Shown here one piece after another: positions 34,569 to 42,610 of a stretch of 64,000 nt of DNA. A model generated the notes under the pieces. That model saw nothing but the letters and a program-made list of their open reading frames with translations, was not told the DNA's origin and searched no databases. The position numbers and the translations under genes were made by a program. Positions within the stretch are counted from its first letter, which is position 1. Every line of letters starts with the position of its first letter. This DNA is from Bradyrhizobium oropedii (GTDB lineage: Bacteria > Pseudomonadota > Alphaproteobacteria > Rhizobiales > Xanthobacteraceae), in the NCBI RefSeq assembly GCF_020889685.1, contig NZ_JACMYO010000006.1, positions 1 through 64,000 on the forward strand. Direction: 5' to 3'.

Positions 34569-35609
34569 TCAGTTGGTGGCTGGTGTGAACTTGTCGAAGA
34601 AGATGCGATCCGACTCGACGTCGTTCATCTGCAGCACTGGCACCAGCGCCTCGATCATCGGCGACGGCCCACAAGCGTAGACGTCGACGTCTTCGCCATA
34701 TCCCGCGTTGCGAAGATGCGCGCCAACGGCTTCGTGCACGAAGCCCTTTGCTCCGCCCCAGGTCGTATCGTCGGCTGCATGGGAGAGCACCGGGACGAAA
34801 CTGAACTCCGGATGCCTGGCGGCGAGCTCTGCGAAGCGATCGAGATAGAAGAGGTCGTTGCGCGTTCGCGCTCCATAGAAGAAGTGCACCGGGCGCACGT
34901 CGCCGGATTCGATGTGATCGTGCAGGATCGACCACAGCGGGGACATTCCCGATCCGCCGCCGACCAGGACTATGGCTCCGGTTCTGTTCTCTCGCCGGAA
35001 GCAGGTGCCGTAGGGGCCTCGGATTCCGACCGAGGTTCCGAGGGCGAGGTCTCCGTCGAGCCGGGAGGAGAAGCGTCCGTTCGGGTACTTTTTGATGATG
35101 AATGCGAGCTTTTCGCCCTCGATCGGCGAATTTGCCATGGAAAACGAGCGCGTAATCGTCTCTGCCCCCGGGAGCGTGATGTCGACATATTGACCCGCCC
35201 AGAACTTCAGAGGTTGCTCGAGCGATATCTCGAGGAGCCGGATGTCATGGGTCAGCGCGGAGACGCTCGTGACTGTGCCGGTGAAGTCCCTGACCGGGAT
35301 CGATTTCGACAGCACCTCCTCGTCATAGTTGAGGAGCTCCACCTCGAGATCCGAATAGGCCAAGGTCCGGCACAGCAGGATGTAGTCCTGGCCTCGCTCC
35401 ATCTCGTTGAGGGCGAACGTCGAATATTTCTTGAGCTCTACTTCGCCTCCGGTCAGGACGCATTTGCACGCCGAGCACTGTCCCTCCTTGCAACCATGCG
35501 GCAGTGCGATGCCCTGGCGGAAGGCGGCGTCAAGAACGGTCTCGTTCTCCTCGACCTCGAATTCTATGCCTACCGGTTGCAGGCGAACGACATTAGCGGG
35601 CGTGCCCAT
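34569..35609 (-). CDS. mimB: Diiron monooxygenase NADH reductase
   Basis: A 346-residue reductase that carries electrons from NADH through FAD and a [2Fe-2S] centre to the hydroxylase. The plant-type ferredoxin ligands are Cys40, Cys45, Cys48 and Cys80 (CKEGQCSAC, then YILLC). The FAD motif RSFSMAN and NAD motif GGGSGMSPLWSIL follow in ferredoxin-NADP-reductase order, and CGPSPMIEA is near the end. It lies 83 bases after mimA with a strong hairpin in between, unlike the tighter spacing of the other subunits. Confidence 0.92.
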   Translation of the reverse strand: MGTPANVVRLQPVGIEFEVEENETVLDAAFRQGIALPHGCKEGQCSACKCVLTGGEVELKKYSTFALNEMERGQDYILLCRTLAYSDLEVELLNYDEEVLSKSIPVRDFTGTVTSVSALTHDIRLLEISLEQPLKFWAGQYVDITLPGAETITRSFSMANSPIEGEKLAFIIKKYPNGRFSSRLDGDLALGTSVGIRGPYGTCFRRENRTGAIVLVGGGSGMSPLWSILHDHIESGDVRPVHFFYGARTRNDLFYLDRFAELAARHPEFSFVPVLSHAADDTTWGGAKGFVHEAVGAHLRNAGYGEDVDVYACGPSPMIEALVPVLQMNDVESDRIFFDKFTPATN

Positions 35610-35657
35610 GGGGCCTCCTCAAACCAAGACTTGCGTGTCTTCCGGAGATCGATCGGG

Positions 35658-35683
35658 AAGGAGCCGGCCGGAGCCGGCTCCTT
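35658..35683 (-). terminator. Perfect 11-base hairpin right after mimA
   Basis: AAGGAGCCGGC pairs exactly with GCCGGCTCCTT around a four-base loop, nine bases past the mimA stop. No U-run. Likely attenuates transcription or protects the mimA 3' end, giving excess hydroxylase over reductase. Confidence 0.55.
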
Positions 35684-35692
35684 CGGTCTCGG

Positions 35693-37363
35693 TTAGTTGC
35701 AGGGATTGATGGTGAATCCCTTGCGATAGTCGGCGAGATGCTTCTCTCGGTCGGCCGGGCTCATTTCCCGCAGCGTGAGCAGCGGGCTCTTCAGGATGTG
35801 GCCGCGGACGTCGTCGAGCGTCCACATCTCCTTCTCGTCGAAGCGCAGGTGCGGCTGGGCGACCAGGGTCTTGCCGTCGGTGCGCACGAAACCGAGATCC
35901 TTGATGGCGTCGGCGATATCGACGTTGTGGTAGACGCTTTCCCATTCGCGACGGCCGCTGAACCGTCCCATCGCCGGGGTCGGACGCCCCTGATACTCGC
36001 CGGCGAAGGCTTCGACAGCCGTCCAGCGATCGAGTTCATGAGCGAACGTGTAGAGCTTGCCGTCGATCTCACCTGTGACCATGTCCTCGCGGATCAGGCA
36101 GGGCACCAGGCACGACCAGCAACGATGCGGATAGACGTAGCCGACATCGCCGTTGAACAGGATGTTGGTCTGGCCGCGATGCGACAGCTTCTCGTACCAC
36201 TTCCAGAAGTCGCCGAACTGCGCATACCAGCCCGGATACTTGTGCTCGAACCACTCGAAGTCCTTGTCGGTCTGGGCCTCGATGCGCCAGAAGTTGGCCG
36301 ACCAGCCGACCGCGAAGAACTGCGCGACCTTGTGGACGTAGTGCTTCTCGGTCAGCCGCTTCCAGGCCGTCTGCACGTCGTCGTGATGGATCTTGATGCC
36401 GTACTTCTCGAGCGGCAGCATGTAAGTGCGATAATAGTCCTCGAAGATCCAGCGGTGCCACATCTCCGCATAGGACTCCTTGGCCTTGTCGCGGTTCGTG
36501 GTGCCGTATTCGATGAAGGTTCCGATCGCCGCGTCGACGATGGCGTGGTTCTGCCAGAACGCATAGCGCATGTCGCGCTCCAGCAGCAGATGGTTCTCCG
36601 GCTCCTTCAGCATCGACATCAGCATCGAGTGGCCGTTGCCGATGTGCCGGCTCTCATCCGACTGAACCGACAGGAAGACCGTCGGCAGCGCATAGTCGCC
36701 GTTGCGGGCGGCTTCCGACGGCATGGCGACGAACAACGTGTTGGTGAATGCGGTTTCGGCGACCACGGTCAGGTACACGTTCGCAGAGGTGATCGCGTCG
36801 CCGGTGATGAAGCCCTCACCGAACTGCCTGCCGATCGTGGTGGCGTAGCACTTTCCGAACGCCTCCTCTGTGATGTCGAAGCCGGCCGGATCGATGTAGT
36901 TCTCCATGTACCACTTCTTGAGATTCATCTGGATCGTCGAGTGACGAAACTCGTCGACCATCTGCATCGTGAAGCCGGTGCGGAGATCTTCACCCGGAGC
37001 GAGACGGCCGACCATGGCCATGGACCTGGCGGCGGAAATTTCCGGGAACGGAATGATCGCCAGGAACAGCTTCATCCACTCGACCCAACGCGGCTCGACA
37101 TTGCGGAACATGTCGCCGCGCAGCGCAGCGTCGAGCGCACCGTAGACGCGGTTGTCCTTCTCCTCCTGCATCGGGAAATAGGAGCGGAGGACCTGCTTCA
37201 TCGGATCCTTCGGCGCCTTCGCGATCTTGTAGTCCGTGGGAAAGGTCATCGCTTCCTGGACGTAGGAAGGATTCCATCCGAGATCTGCAATCTTCTTTGC
37301 AGCATCACCGACGGATATGCCGCGCTGGGCGGTGATCTTGTTGAGTGTTAAAGTTCCAGACAT
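35693..37363 (-). CDS. mimA: Soluble diiron monooxygenase hydroxylase, alpha subunit (propane/acetone type)
   Basis: A 556-residue catalytic subunit that hydroxylates small hydrocarbons, ketones or phenols with O2. Six diiron ligands can be placed: Glu109, Glu138 and His141 (DEFRH), Glu203, Glu237 and His240 (DESRH); spacings of 29 and 34 between paired Glu match soluble methane monooxygenase. No membrane segments. ATG 37363 follows AGGAGGAAAG. It leads the A-B-C-D set followed by amidohydrolase, DUF59 protein and GroEL, the arrangement of MimABCD/PrmABCD (soluble diiron monooxygenase groups 5-6). The gene is read from a consensus sigma-54 promoter about 320 bases upstream. Propane, acetone and phenol are candidate substrates by family knowledge. 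Confidence 0.93.
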   Translation of the reverse strand: MSGTLTLNKITAQRGISVGDAAKKIADLGWNPSYVQEAMTFPTDYKIAKAPKDPMKQVLRSYFPMQEEKDNRVYGALDAALRGDMFRNVEPRWVEWMKLFLAIIPFPEISAARSMAMVGRLAPGEDLRTGFTMQMVDEFRHSTIQMNLKKWYMENYIDPAGFDITEEAFGKCYATTIGRQFGEGFITGDAITSANVYLTVVAETAFTNTLFVAMPSEAARNGDYALPTVFLSVQSDESRHIGNGHSMLMSMLKEPENHLLLERDMRYAFWQNHAIVDAAIGTFIEYGTTNRDKAKESYAEMWHRWIFEDYYRTYMLPLEKYGIKIHHDDVQTAWKRLTEKHYVHKVAQFFAVGWSANFWRIEAQTDKDFEWFEHKYPGWYAQFGDFWKWYEKLSHRGQTNILFNGDVGYVYPHRCWSCLVPCLIREDMVTGEIDGKLYTFAHELDRWTAVEAFAGEYQGRPTPAMGRFSGRREWESVYHNVDIADAIKDLGFVRTDGKTLVAQPHLRFDEKEMWTLDDVRGHILKSPLLTLREMSPADREKHLADYRKGFTINPCN

Positions 37364-37685
37364 CTCGTCTTTCCTCCTGATCGGGTCAGAAACCACATCG
37401 ATATTCCGCCTGCCTGGACCTTCGCGGACCGGGCAGCGCTTACCCGTGCGTTACGGGCCACCTCGCGACCGCTCGCACGGCCGGACGCTTGATATCGGCA
37501 AGGGTCTCGGGAACGACTGTGGTGCACCGCAACGATGATCAGGAGCAATCTTCCGAACCATGGTCCTTCGATCGCAATGCTTCATCCAACCCATGATGCG
37601 CCCTCAGCCAAGCGTCCCCTTCCCTCGTTCTTGTCGCGGCTCACCCCAGACGGAGCAGTCGGCGTTGTTGTGTGATCAGCAGCTT

Positions 37686-37701
37686 TGCAATGGGCGTGCC
37701 A
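37686..37701 (-). promoter_or_regulatory. Sigma-54 promoter of the mim operon, full consensus
   Basis: On the minus strand TGGCACGCCCATTGCA matches TGGCACG-N4-TTGCA with correct -24/-12 spacing. The predicted start near 37674 leaves a leader of about 310 bases before mimA, long and without a convincing gene. It fits the AcoR/MimR-type activator encoded at 25768-27825. Confidence 0.8.
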
Positions 37702-37867
37702 GCGCGTCCGAAGCGCGGCCAGCACGATTTTCGAGGCACCGATGCTGATATCGCGTGGACGGAGCCGTCACATGCGCCCGGCTTGCGGGTGAAGGAGATG
37801 CAGATTGCGACGGAAATTGCAGAATGAGAATCTCGGCAATGCAAAGGCATCGGCGTGCGCAGAATTA

Positions 37868-37880
37868 TTTGCACTGCAAA
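37868..37880. promoter_or_regulatory. Palindrome TTTGCACTGCAAA upstream of the mim promoter
   Basis: A perfect 13-base palindrome about 165 bases upstream of the -24 box, in the usual range for an enhancer site of a sigma-54 activator. No second copy was found upstream of adh, so the role is uncertain. Confidence 0.35.
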
Positions 37881-37997
37881 AGAGAAGTGCTCGTGGGTAC
37901 TCCCGCCGCAGCGACCGCACGTCAGATGCGGCGATGTTTCGGGATCTCGACCTGAATGGCTTTCTCGCCCGAACGCTTCCCCACACGCTTGGACGAA

Positions 37998-38204
37998 CTA
38001 GCGGGAGGTTTCCGCAACGGCCGAGCACTTTGCCTGCGCCGTCTTGGAGATCCAGCGGTCGCAATAGAGCGCGTAACAGTCATGACCGCAGAACGACAGC
38101 CCTGTGCTGAATTCCTTGAGATAGCTCGCGCCGATTGGCTCACAGCAAAGCATGCAGAGGGTTCTCGGGCGCAGCCTCATGCCGTTCACCAGAATGAACC
38201 TCAT
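37998..38204 (-). CDS. Small Cys-rich protein (zinc-ribbon-like)
   Basis: A 68-residue protein starting MRFILVNGMRLRPRTLCMLC, followed by CEPIG and, later, SFCGHDCYALYCD. The CxxCC...CxxxC...C pattern suggests a structural metal site. I recall similar small proteins in Bradyrhizobium genomes, mostly without known role. GAGAGG lies upstream of ATG 38204. It sits alone between adh and the mim promoter region, on the same strand. Confidence 0.6.
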   Translation of the reverse strand: MRFILVNGMRLRPRTLCMLCCEPIGASYLKEFSTGLSFCGHDCYALYCDRWISKTAQAKCSAVAETSR

Positions 38205-38681
38205 GTGGCGCCTCTCAATGCGAAGAAACGATGTCACCGGCAATCGCCCCAAACCAGCCAACTCGGAACCGCGAAGCATCTTGCAGCCGGCTCCCGGCGT
38301 CATTGAATCGATCAACGCGTGCTGTGCGGGGTGCCTGCGCATAGTTCGAGCAACGGCCGTGCCAGATCGTCCAGAGTCTCCCGACCACCGCTTCCTGAAC
38401 AACGCAATCGCCGGCGACCCTGGATGACCGTGCCGCCTCGACTTGAGAGCGTCCGCGACGCAAATTGCGACAACGATATGCAAATTGAGACTCGCTGCGA
38501 GCTTCCGTTGGTATTTTTGCGATGCAACATGAGCATCTGTTGGATGCCTGGGAGCCGATTTGATCGATTGGCTGCTTCCGCCCGGTCTTAGAAAACTCGC
38601 TTCGACGGGCCTTCAGGCCATCTCCGGCATACACAACCGAACGAGAGCTTCTTCGCTGCGTCAGGTTGCCGGGCCCGTGAA
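38205..38681. other. Intergenic stretch between the Cys-rich gene and adh, no gene recognised
   Basis: No convincing coding sequence is seen on either strand; the open frames have no family resemblance. It should hold the promoter of the Cys-rich gene. Confidence 0.45.
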
Positions 38682-38710
38682 ATCCACCACGAGCAATGCT
38701 CGCGGTGGAT
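38682..38710 (-). terminator. Hairpin just after adh
   Basis: ATCCACC-A-CGAGC pairs with GCTCG-C-GGTGGAT around AAT, 12 bases past the adh stop, with one mismatch. There is no clear U-run. Position and strength suit an adh terminator or 3' stabiliser. Confidence 0.6.
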
Positions 38711-38721
38711 CACGTTCGCCT

Positions 38722-39774
38722 TCACGGAATCAATACTGCGCGTCCATGAATCTTGCCGGCATTGAGATCATGCAAGGCCTTGTTTGCATCGGCGAGGCGA
38801 TACTCGGCGGTCGCCAGTTCAACCAGACCGCGGTCTGCGAGCGCCATCAACTCCGTCAGCTCGGCCCATGTGCCGACGAGATTGCCGATGATGTTCTTCT
38901 CGGTGATCACCATGTCGACGGTTGGGATGCGGATGTCCTCGCCGTAGCCGACGACATAGTAGCTGCCCATCGAACGGGTCATCGCCAGCCCTCTGGAGGT
39001 CGTGCCCTTCTCACCGACGAAATCGATCACCGCCTCCGCGCCGTTTCCGGCAGTCAGAGCCAGAACGGCAGCCACCTCGTCGCCGTCGGCTTTCACCAGG
39101 TGGTCCGCGCCTGACTTTTCGGCCAAGTTTAGCGACGCTTCGGACTTGTCAACCACGACGATATCGGCGGCGCACATTGCCTTGAGGCATTGGATTGCGA
39201 TGTGACCCAATCCGCCCGCACCGATAACGACGCAGAATTCGCCAGGCAAAAGGTGACGCGTAGCCTTCTTGACCGCGCGATAGGCCGTGAGCCCCGCATC
39301 CGCGTAGGGCGCCACCTCCTTCGGGGCAAGCGTCCGGGGCAACGGCACGATATTCCGCTCCGAGGTGCAGAGGAATTCTGCATAGCCGCCGTTGCAATCC
39401 AGACCAGGAAATGTGCCGGGGCCATGCATGTCGAATCCGCGGCGGCAGGCGAGACACGTCCCTCCGGTGATCTTCGGATGAACGATGACGGGATCTCCTT
39501 TCTTCAGTCCCTCAACCTCCTTGCCGACCTCCTCGATCCAACCCGCATTTTCGTGTCCCATGATGATGGGGAGGAGTTTGTCGCCGGACGGATCCATGTG
39601 CGGCTTCCAGACACCTTCGATGATATGCAGATCGGTCCTGCATACGCCCGCACCACCGATTCGGACGATAACGTCAGTCGATTTCGTCATCTTGGGATCA
39701 GGTACGGTTTCTTCGACGACCCAGCGGTCATTGGACAGCTTCTCGTCATACGCTCTCAATACTTGGGCTCTCAT
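38722..39774 (-). CDS. Zinc-type alcohol dehydrogenase, structural zinc site incomplete
   Basis: A 350-residue medium-chain dehydrogenase oxidising an alcohol with NAD(P). Catalytic zinc ligands are seen at Cys45 (GVCRTDLH) and His74-Glu75 (GHEN), and the Rossmann motif is GAGGLGHIAIQ. The usual structural-zinc CxxCxxC...C lobe reads GGTCLACRRGFDMHG: Cys107 and Cys110 remain, while the first and fourth Cys are Gly. CGGAGGAG precedes the ATG. A near-consensus sigma-54 promoter lies 55 bases upstream, so it probably responds with the mim operon. Oxidation of 2-propanol, or another alcohol made by MimABCD, is the likely role (compare the adh of prm clusters). Confidence 0.9.
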   Translation of the reverse strand: MRAQVLRAYDEKLSNDRWVVEETVPDPKMTKSTDVIVRIGGAGVCRTDLHIIEGVWKPHMDPSGDKLLPIIMGHENAGWIEEVGKEVEGLKKGDPVIVHPKITGGTCLACRRGFDMHGPGTFPGLDCNGGYAEFLCTSERNIVPLPRTLAPKEVAPYADAGLTAYRAVKKATRHLLPGEFCVVIGAGGLGHIAIQCLKAMCAADIVVVDKSEASLNLAEKSGADHLVKADGDEVAAVLALTAGNGAEAVIDFVGEKGTTSRGLAMTRSMGSYYVVGYGEDIRIPTVDMVITEKNIIGNLVGTWAELTELMALADRGLVELATAEYRLADANKALHDLNAGKIHGRAVLIP

Positions 39775-39828
39775 GTTCTCCTCCGTCTGCCCAGCGAGCC
39801 TTGCGCTCGCCGTCGCGGGGGCGCCTCA

Positions 39829-39843
39829 GCATTTTTCGTGCCA
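39829..39843 (-). promoter_or_regulatory. Near-consensus sigma-54 promoter of adh
   Basis: TGGCACGAAAAATGC on the minus strand matches the sigma-54 consensus with one change (ATGC for TTGC) and exact spacing. The predicted start near 39817 gives a leader of about 43 bases. Confidence 0.6.
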
Positions 39844-39857
39844 GCGCAATTGCGCTG
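39842..39857. promoter_or_regulatory. 16-base perfect palindrome at the adh promoter
   Basis: CAGCGCAATTGCGCTG abuts and overlaps the -24 box by two bases on its upstream side. It could be an operator for a repressor or a site for DNA bending; the usual enhancer distance of a sigma-54 activator is greater. Confidence 0.45.
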
Positions 39858-40246
39858 CGATGCGGGATCTGTTGGAGTCCTTCATCGGGCGCAGACAGCG
39901 CGGAATTCGGGCTGTTTCTTTCGGAGCCGGCCATCGCACACCTTCGCCCCGCCCGGGGGCGCGCGTGGACGGCGCTGACAGCCCCCGGACTGTTCTTGGT
40001 GAGGTTGGAGCCGCCGCGAACCGTTGCGCGCCTGGTCGACGACGGATTGAGACTCTTTGGCTGAAGATGTGCTCGACCTCCTCAATGGCTGAGAAGGCCA
40101 GTCAGCACGAAATGACGGCGAGCCGAAAGCAAGCAGATCGGTCAACAGTGCCGCTCGCAATCGCGCAAGATCCATGGCGCGCTGTGTTGTTGTTCTTCGC
40201 GTCAAGGACCGTGACCCACCAGGGTAGAGACCCGATCGGGGCTCCG

Positions 40247-40288
40247 CGGCGCCGCACTCGCGGCGCCGTGGGATCGAAGCGCGCTTCG
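40247..40288. terminator. Two adjacent perfect hairpins
   Basis: CGGCGCCGC/GCGGCGCCG (40247-40268, loop ACTC) is followed by the palindrome CGAAGCGCGCTTCG (40275-40288). They lie between the isocitrate dehydrogenase remnant and the adh promoter. On the minus strand they would end transcripts from the right and insulate adh. Confidence 0.45.
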
Positions 40289-40419
40289 GCGTGCGGGGAC
40301 GCCGTGATCCCTCACCGACTTCACGCAAGTCCCGCAACGCATTTCTCCGCTGAACAAAACCTCTTACTGAACATGAGATAAGGATATCTAGCCCGCCGCC
40401 TGATGCGACCCCCACCGCC

Positions 40420-40863
40420 CTATGGACTTGACACCTGCGCTAACGCCGCGTTGAGCGTCGCGCTCGGTCGCATCACGGCGTAGCGCTTCTGCGGGTCGGG
40501 TAGATAGTAGCCGGCGATGTCGGCAGGCTTGCTTTGCACGGCCGCGAGCTCGGCAACGATGCTCTCCTCGTTGCGGGCGAGCGTTTCGGCCAATGCCTTG
40601 AACTGCGCTTGCAACGCCGGGTCTTCGGTCTGCGCGGCAAGCTCCTGCGCCCAATACATCGCGAGGTAGAACTGGCCGGCGCGGTTGTCGAGTTCGCCGG
40701 TGCGTGGCGAGGGCGACTTCTTGTTGTCCAGCAATCCGCCTGTCGCAGCGTCAAGCGTCTTGGCGAGCAGCTTGGCCTTCTGGTTGCCGGTCTTCAGCCC
40801 GAGGTCCTCGAGCGACACGGCGAGCGCCAGGGCGGGCTTCGATGTCGTCGTGAAACGTGACAC
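40420..40863 (-). pseudogene. C-terminal remnant of monomeric NADP isocitrate dehydrogenase
   Basis: The 147 codons read SKPALALAVSLEDLGLKTGN, then LLDNKKSPSPRTGELDNRAGQFYLAMYWAQELAAQTED and end ADIAGYYLPDP...MRPSATLNAALA. This matches the last fifth of the about 735-residue monomeric (IDH-II) enzyme. The rest, including the catalytic core, is absent upstream, where no frame resembles it. The remaining tail is well preserved, so the truncation looks recent. Confidence 0.8.
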
Positions 40864-41065
40864 CTACAGTGAGCTTCGGCAACCAGTTTGTCTGATCGAG
40901 CGGCTGCACGATCGATCACACGTGTCCAGCTCTTTTCGGGCGGCTCGAACCCCGAACGAATTGTTCGCTGCTTGTGTGCAGACCACCGCTACGCCCGCCG
41001 CGCTCGACCAGGTGAAAGCCGGGAACATCCCTGACCGCGCATGAATTCGGGCCTGCTGATGCCGG

Positions 41066-41317
41066 TCATCCGTGTTCGATATTGCTGAGAAATTCCCTGC
41101 CGGCCCGAGTGATTGCCTAAACGCCGTCGGCGTGAACGACATAGGATTGACCGAAGATATCGAGATCGGGCGCGCGATCCGACAGGCGCTTCATGCGCTC
41201 GGTCCAGTCTGAGCCGCTGGACAACAATATCGCGACGGATAACCGCAACTCGGCATGACTCGTACGTCCGGCCGGCTGCCCCTCGAGCACCTTCAGGATG
41301 GTCAGCTGCAAGCTCAT
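41066..41317 (-). pseudogene. Small conserved protein interrupted by TAG near its end
   Basis: ATG 41317 opens MSLQLTILKVLEGQPAGRTS and continues to VVHADGV, where TAG (41117-41119) intervenes. Reading through gives AITRAGREFLSNIEHG and TGA at 41066. The tail looks like the GWxITxAGRxFLxxIE end of small winged-helix-like proteins that I recall in Bradyrhizobium, so TGG to TAG is the likely change. The 66-residue product may still be made. Confidence 0.6.
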
Positions 41318-41414
41318 TAGATCTCCCGGGCGCGTCAGCGGCGCCGGAGCAGGTCTCACGGCCGGCTTCGCCTGTTCACGGGCATCGGCCGCTCCTTTCG
41401 CGGTCAGCCAAATA

Positions 41415-41999
41415 TCAACCTTGCCCGATCGCTCGAAAGAGTTCGAAGGTGACGGCGTCGACCGGCTGCAACCCATCGACGCTTCTGAGCAAGTCACGCG
41501 TTCGGTAGTATTCGACCAGCGGAGCGGTCTGCTCGTTGTAGGCATCGAGGCGTACCTTCAGCGTTTCGCGGTTATCGTCAGCGCGCACCGCGCCGCCTGA
41601 TTCCATCGCCTCGCGCGCTCTCGTCAGGATCCGGTCGAGCAGAACCTCCTCGTCCGCGCGCAACTCCACGACATGGTCAAGGACGAGCCCCTCGGTATCG
41701 AGAAGGTCGTCGAATGCAACCGCCTGAGATATCGTCCGGGGGAATCCGTCGAGCACAAAGCCGCGCCCAGCGTCCGCCTGCGAGATTCGCTCGACGATCG
41801 CGGCGATGACGAGCTGATCGGGAACCAGCGCCCCGCTCGCCATCATCCGCTTCACTTTCCTGCCGATACAGGTCTCGGCCGCTGCGGCGGCACGTAGCAT
41901 ATCCCCGGTGGAGAGGTGCAGTATGCCGAACCTGCTCACGATACGCTGTGCCTGCGTTCCCTTACCTGCGCCGGGCGGTCCAAGCAAAACCATTCTCAT
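41415..41999 (-). CDS. adk: Adenylate kinase, additional copy
   Basis: A 194-residue nucleotide kinase interconverting ATP, AMP and ADP. The P-loop GPPGAGKGTQA is at residues 7-17, the AMP-binding segment LSTGDMLRAA follows, then FVLDGFPRT. The LID is short and lacks zinc cysteines. The housekeeping adk of this group lies in the ribosomal-protein operon; this copy sits alone among decayed genes, so it is probably an accessory paralogue. It is the only intact gene between 40.4 and 42.5 kb. Confidence 0.92.
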   Translation of the reverse strand: MRMVLLGPPGAGKGTQAQRIVSRFGILHLSTGDMLRAAAAAETCIGRKVKRMMASGALVPDQLVIAAIVERISQADAGRGFVLDGFPRTISQAVAFDDLLDTEGLVLDHVVELRADEEVLLDRILTRAREAMESGGAVRADDNRETLKVRLDAYNEQTAPLVEYYRTRDLLRSVDGLQPVDAVTFELFRAIGQG

Positions 42000-42009
42000 C
42001 GTTCGTTCC

Positions 42010-42140
42010 TCAATGCGCGGTCATCACCGCCGGTGCGCGCGCGGCTCTCGTCGGCCGGATCGCCACCAGCAGACGAATGCCCGACAGCAAATACAGCACG
42101 ATCAAGAAGTAGAGGTTGTAGATGTTGTAGATGTTGTCGC
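42010..42140 (-). pseudogene. Possible C-terminal remnant of a membrane protein
   Basis: A short frame ending 10 bases before the adk start reads NIYNLYFLIVLYLLSGIRLL followed by a basic tail, like one transmembrane helix with a cytoplasmic end. No start or upstream body is found. It may be a scrap of a decayed gene. Confidence 0.3.
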
Positions 42141-42235
42141 CGTTGCTCTTTACGATGGATGCATTGATCGAGGGGTGATCGACGGACTGGCGAGTCTTGC
42201 ATCCATCGCCGTCTCGACTCCCGACCGCGGACCTG

Positions 42236-42448
42236 CTTCGGACCGAGCTTCCGGCCATCGGCGACATAGCCCTGTGCATTGAGATAGGCCGGCAACGGCG
42301 CCGTCGAAACATCGCTCGCTAAAAGGCCGGGCAACACGAGCACCGGATGCCCGTCTCCACGCGGCGTACGCCGAAGCAGCGGATGAGCGGCAAAGAAAGC
42401 CTGCCGCTCCAATATCTCGCGTACTTCGACCGCGAGCAGCAGCTTCGA
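42236..42448 (-). pseudogene. N-terminal remnant of an alpha/beta hydrolase
   Basis: The frame contains FFAAHPLLRRTPRGDGHPVL followed by VLPGLLASDVSTAPLPAYLNAQGYVADGRKLGP, the usual N-terminal strand and HG-type region of an esterase/lipase family (PRGDGHPVLVLPGFLASDxSTAPL). After about 70 residues the resemblance stops and no nucleophile elbow follows in any frame. It is a 3'-truncated gene. Confidence 0.6.
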
Positions 42449-42610
42449 AGATGGATTGGATCGGTCGAGGCCGTGTTCATCCTGGATTGTCCCTCCCGGC
42501 GCTGTGGTTACGCCTGCCTCCGGGCGCATCGAGGATTGATCAATGTAAGACACCAGCTCATGCAAACCGATGACCCGATGATGACTGCGTCTTAGCCTTG
42601 GAATCGGACC

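Noticed and set aside
35738..37351. 537-codon open frame on the plus strand.
   Set aside because: It mirrors mimA, whose diiron ligands and start signal are clear.
41996..42565. A 189-codon frame before adk taken as an intact alpha/beta hydrolase.
   Set aside because: Only about 70 residues match; there is no nucleophile elbow, and the C-terminal part is Arg-rich read-through.
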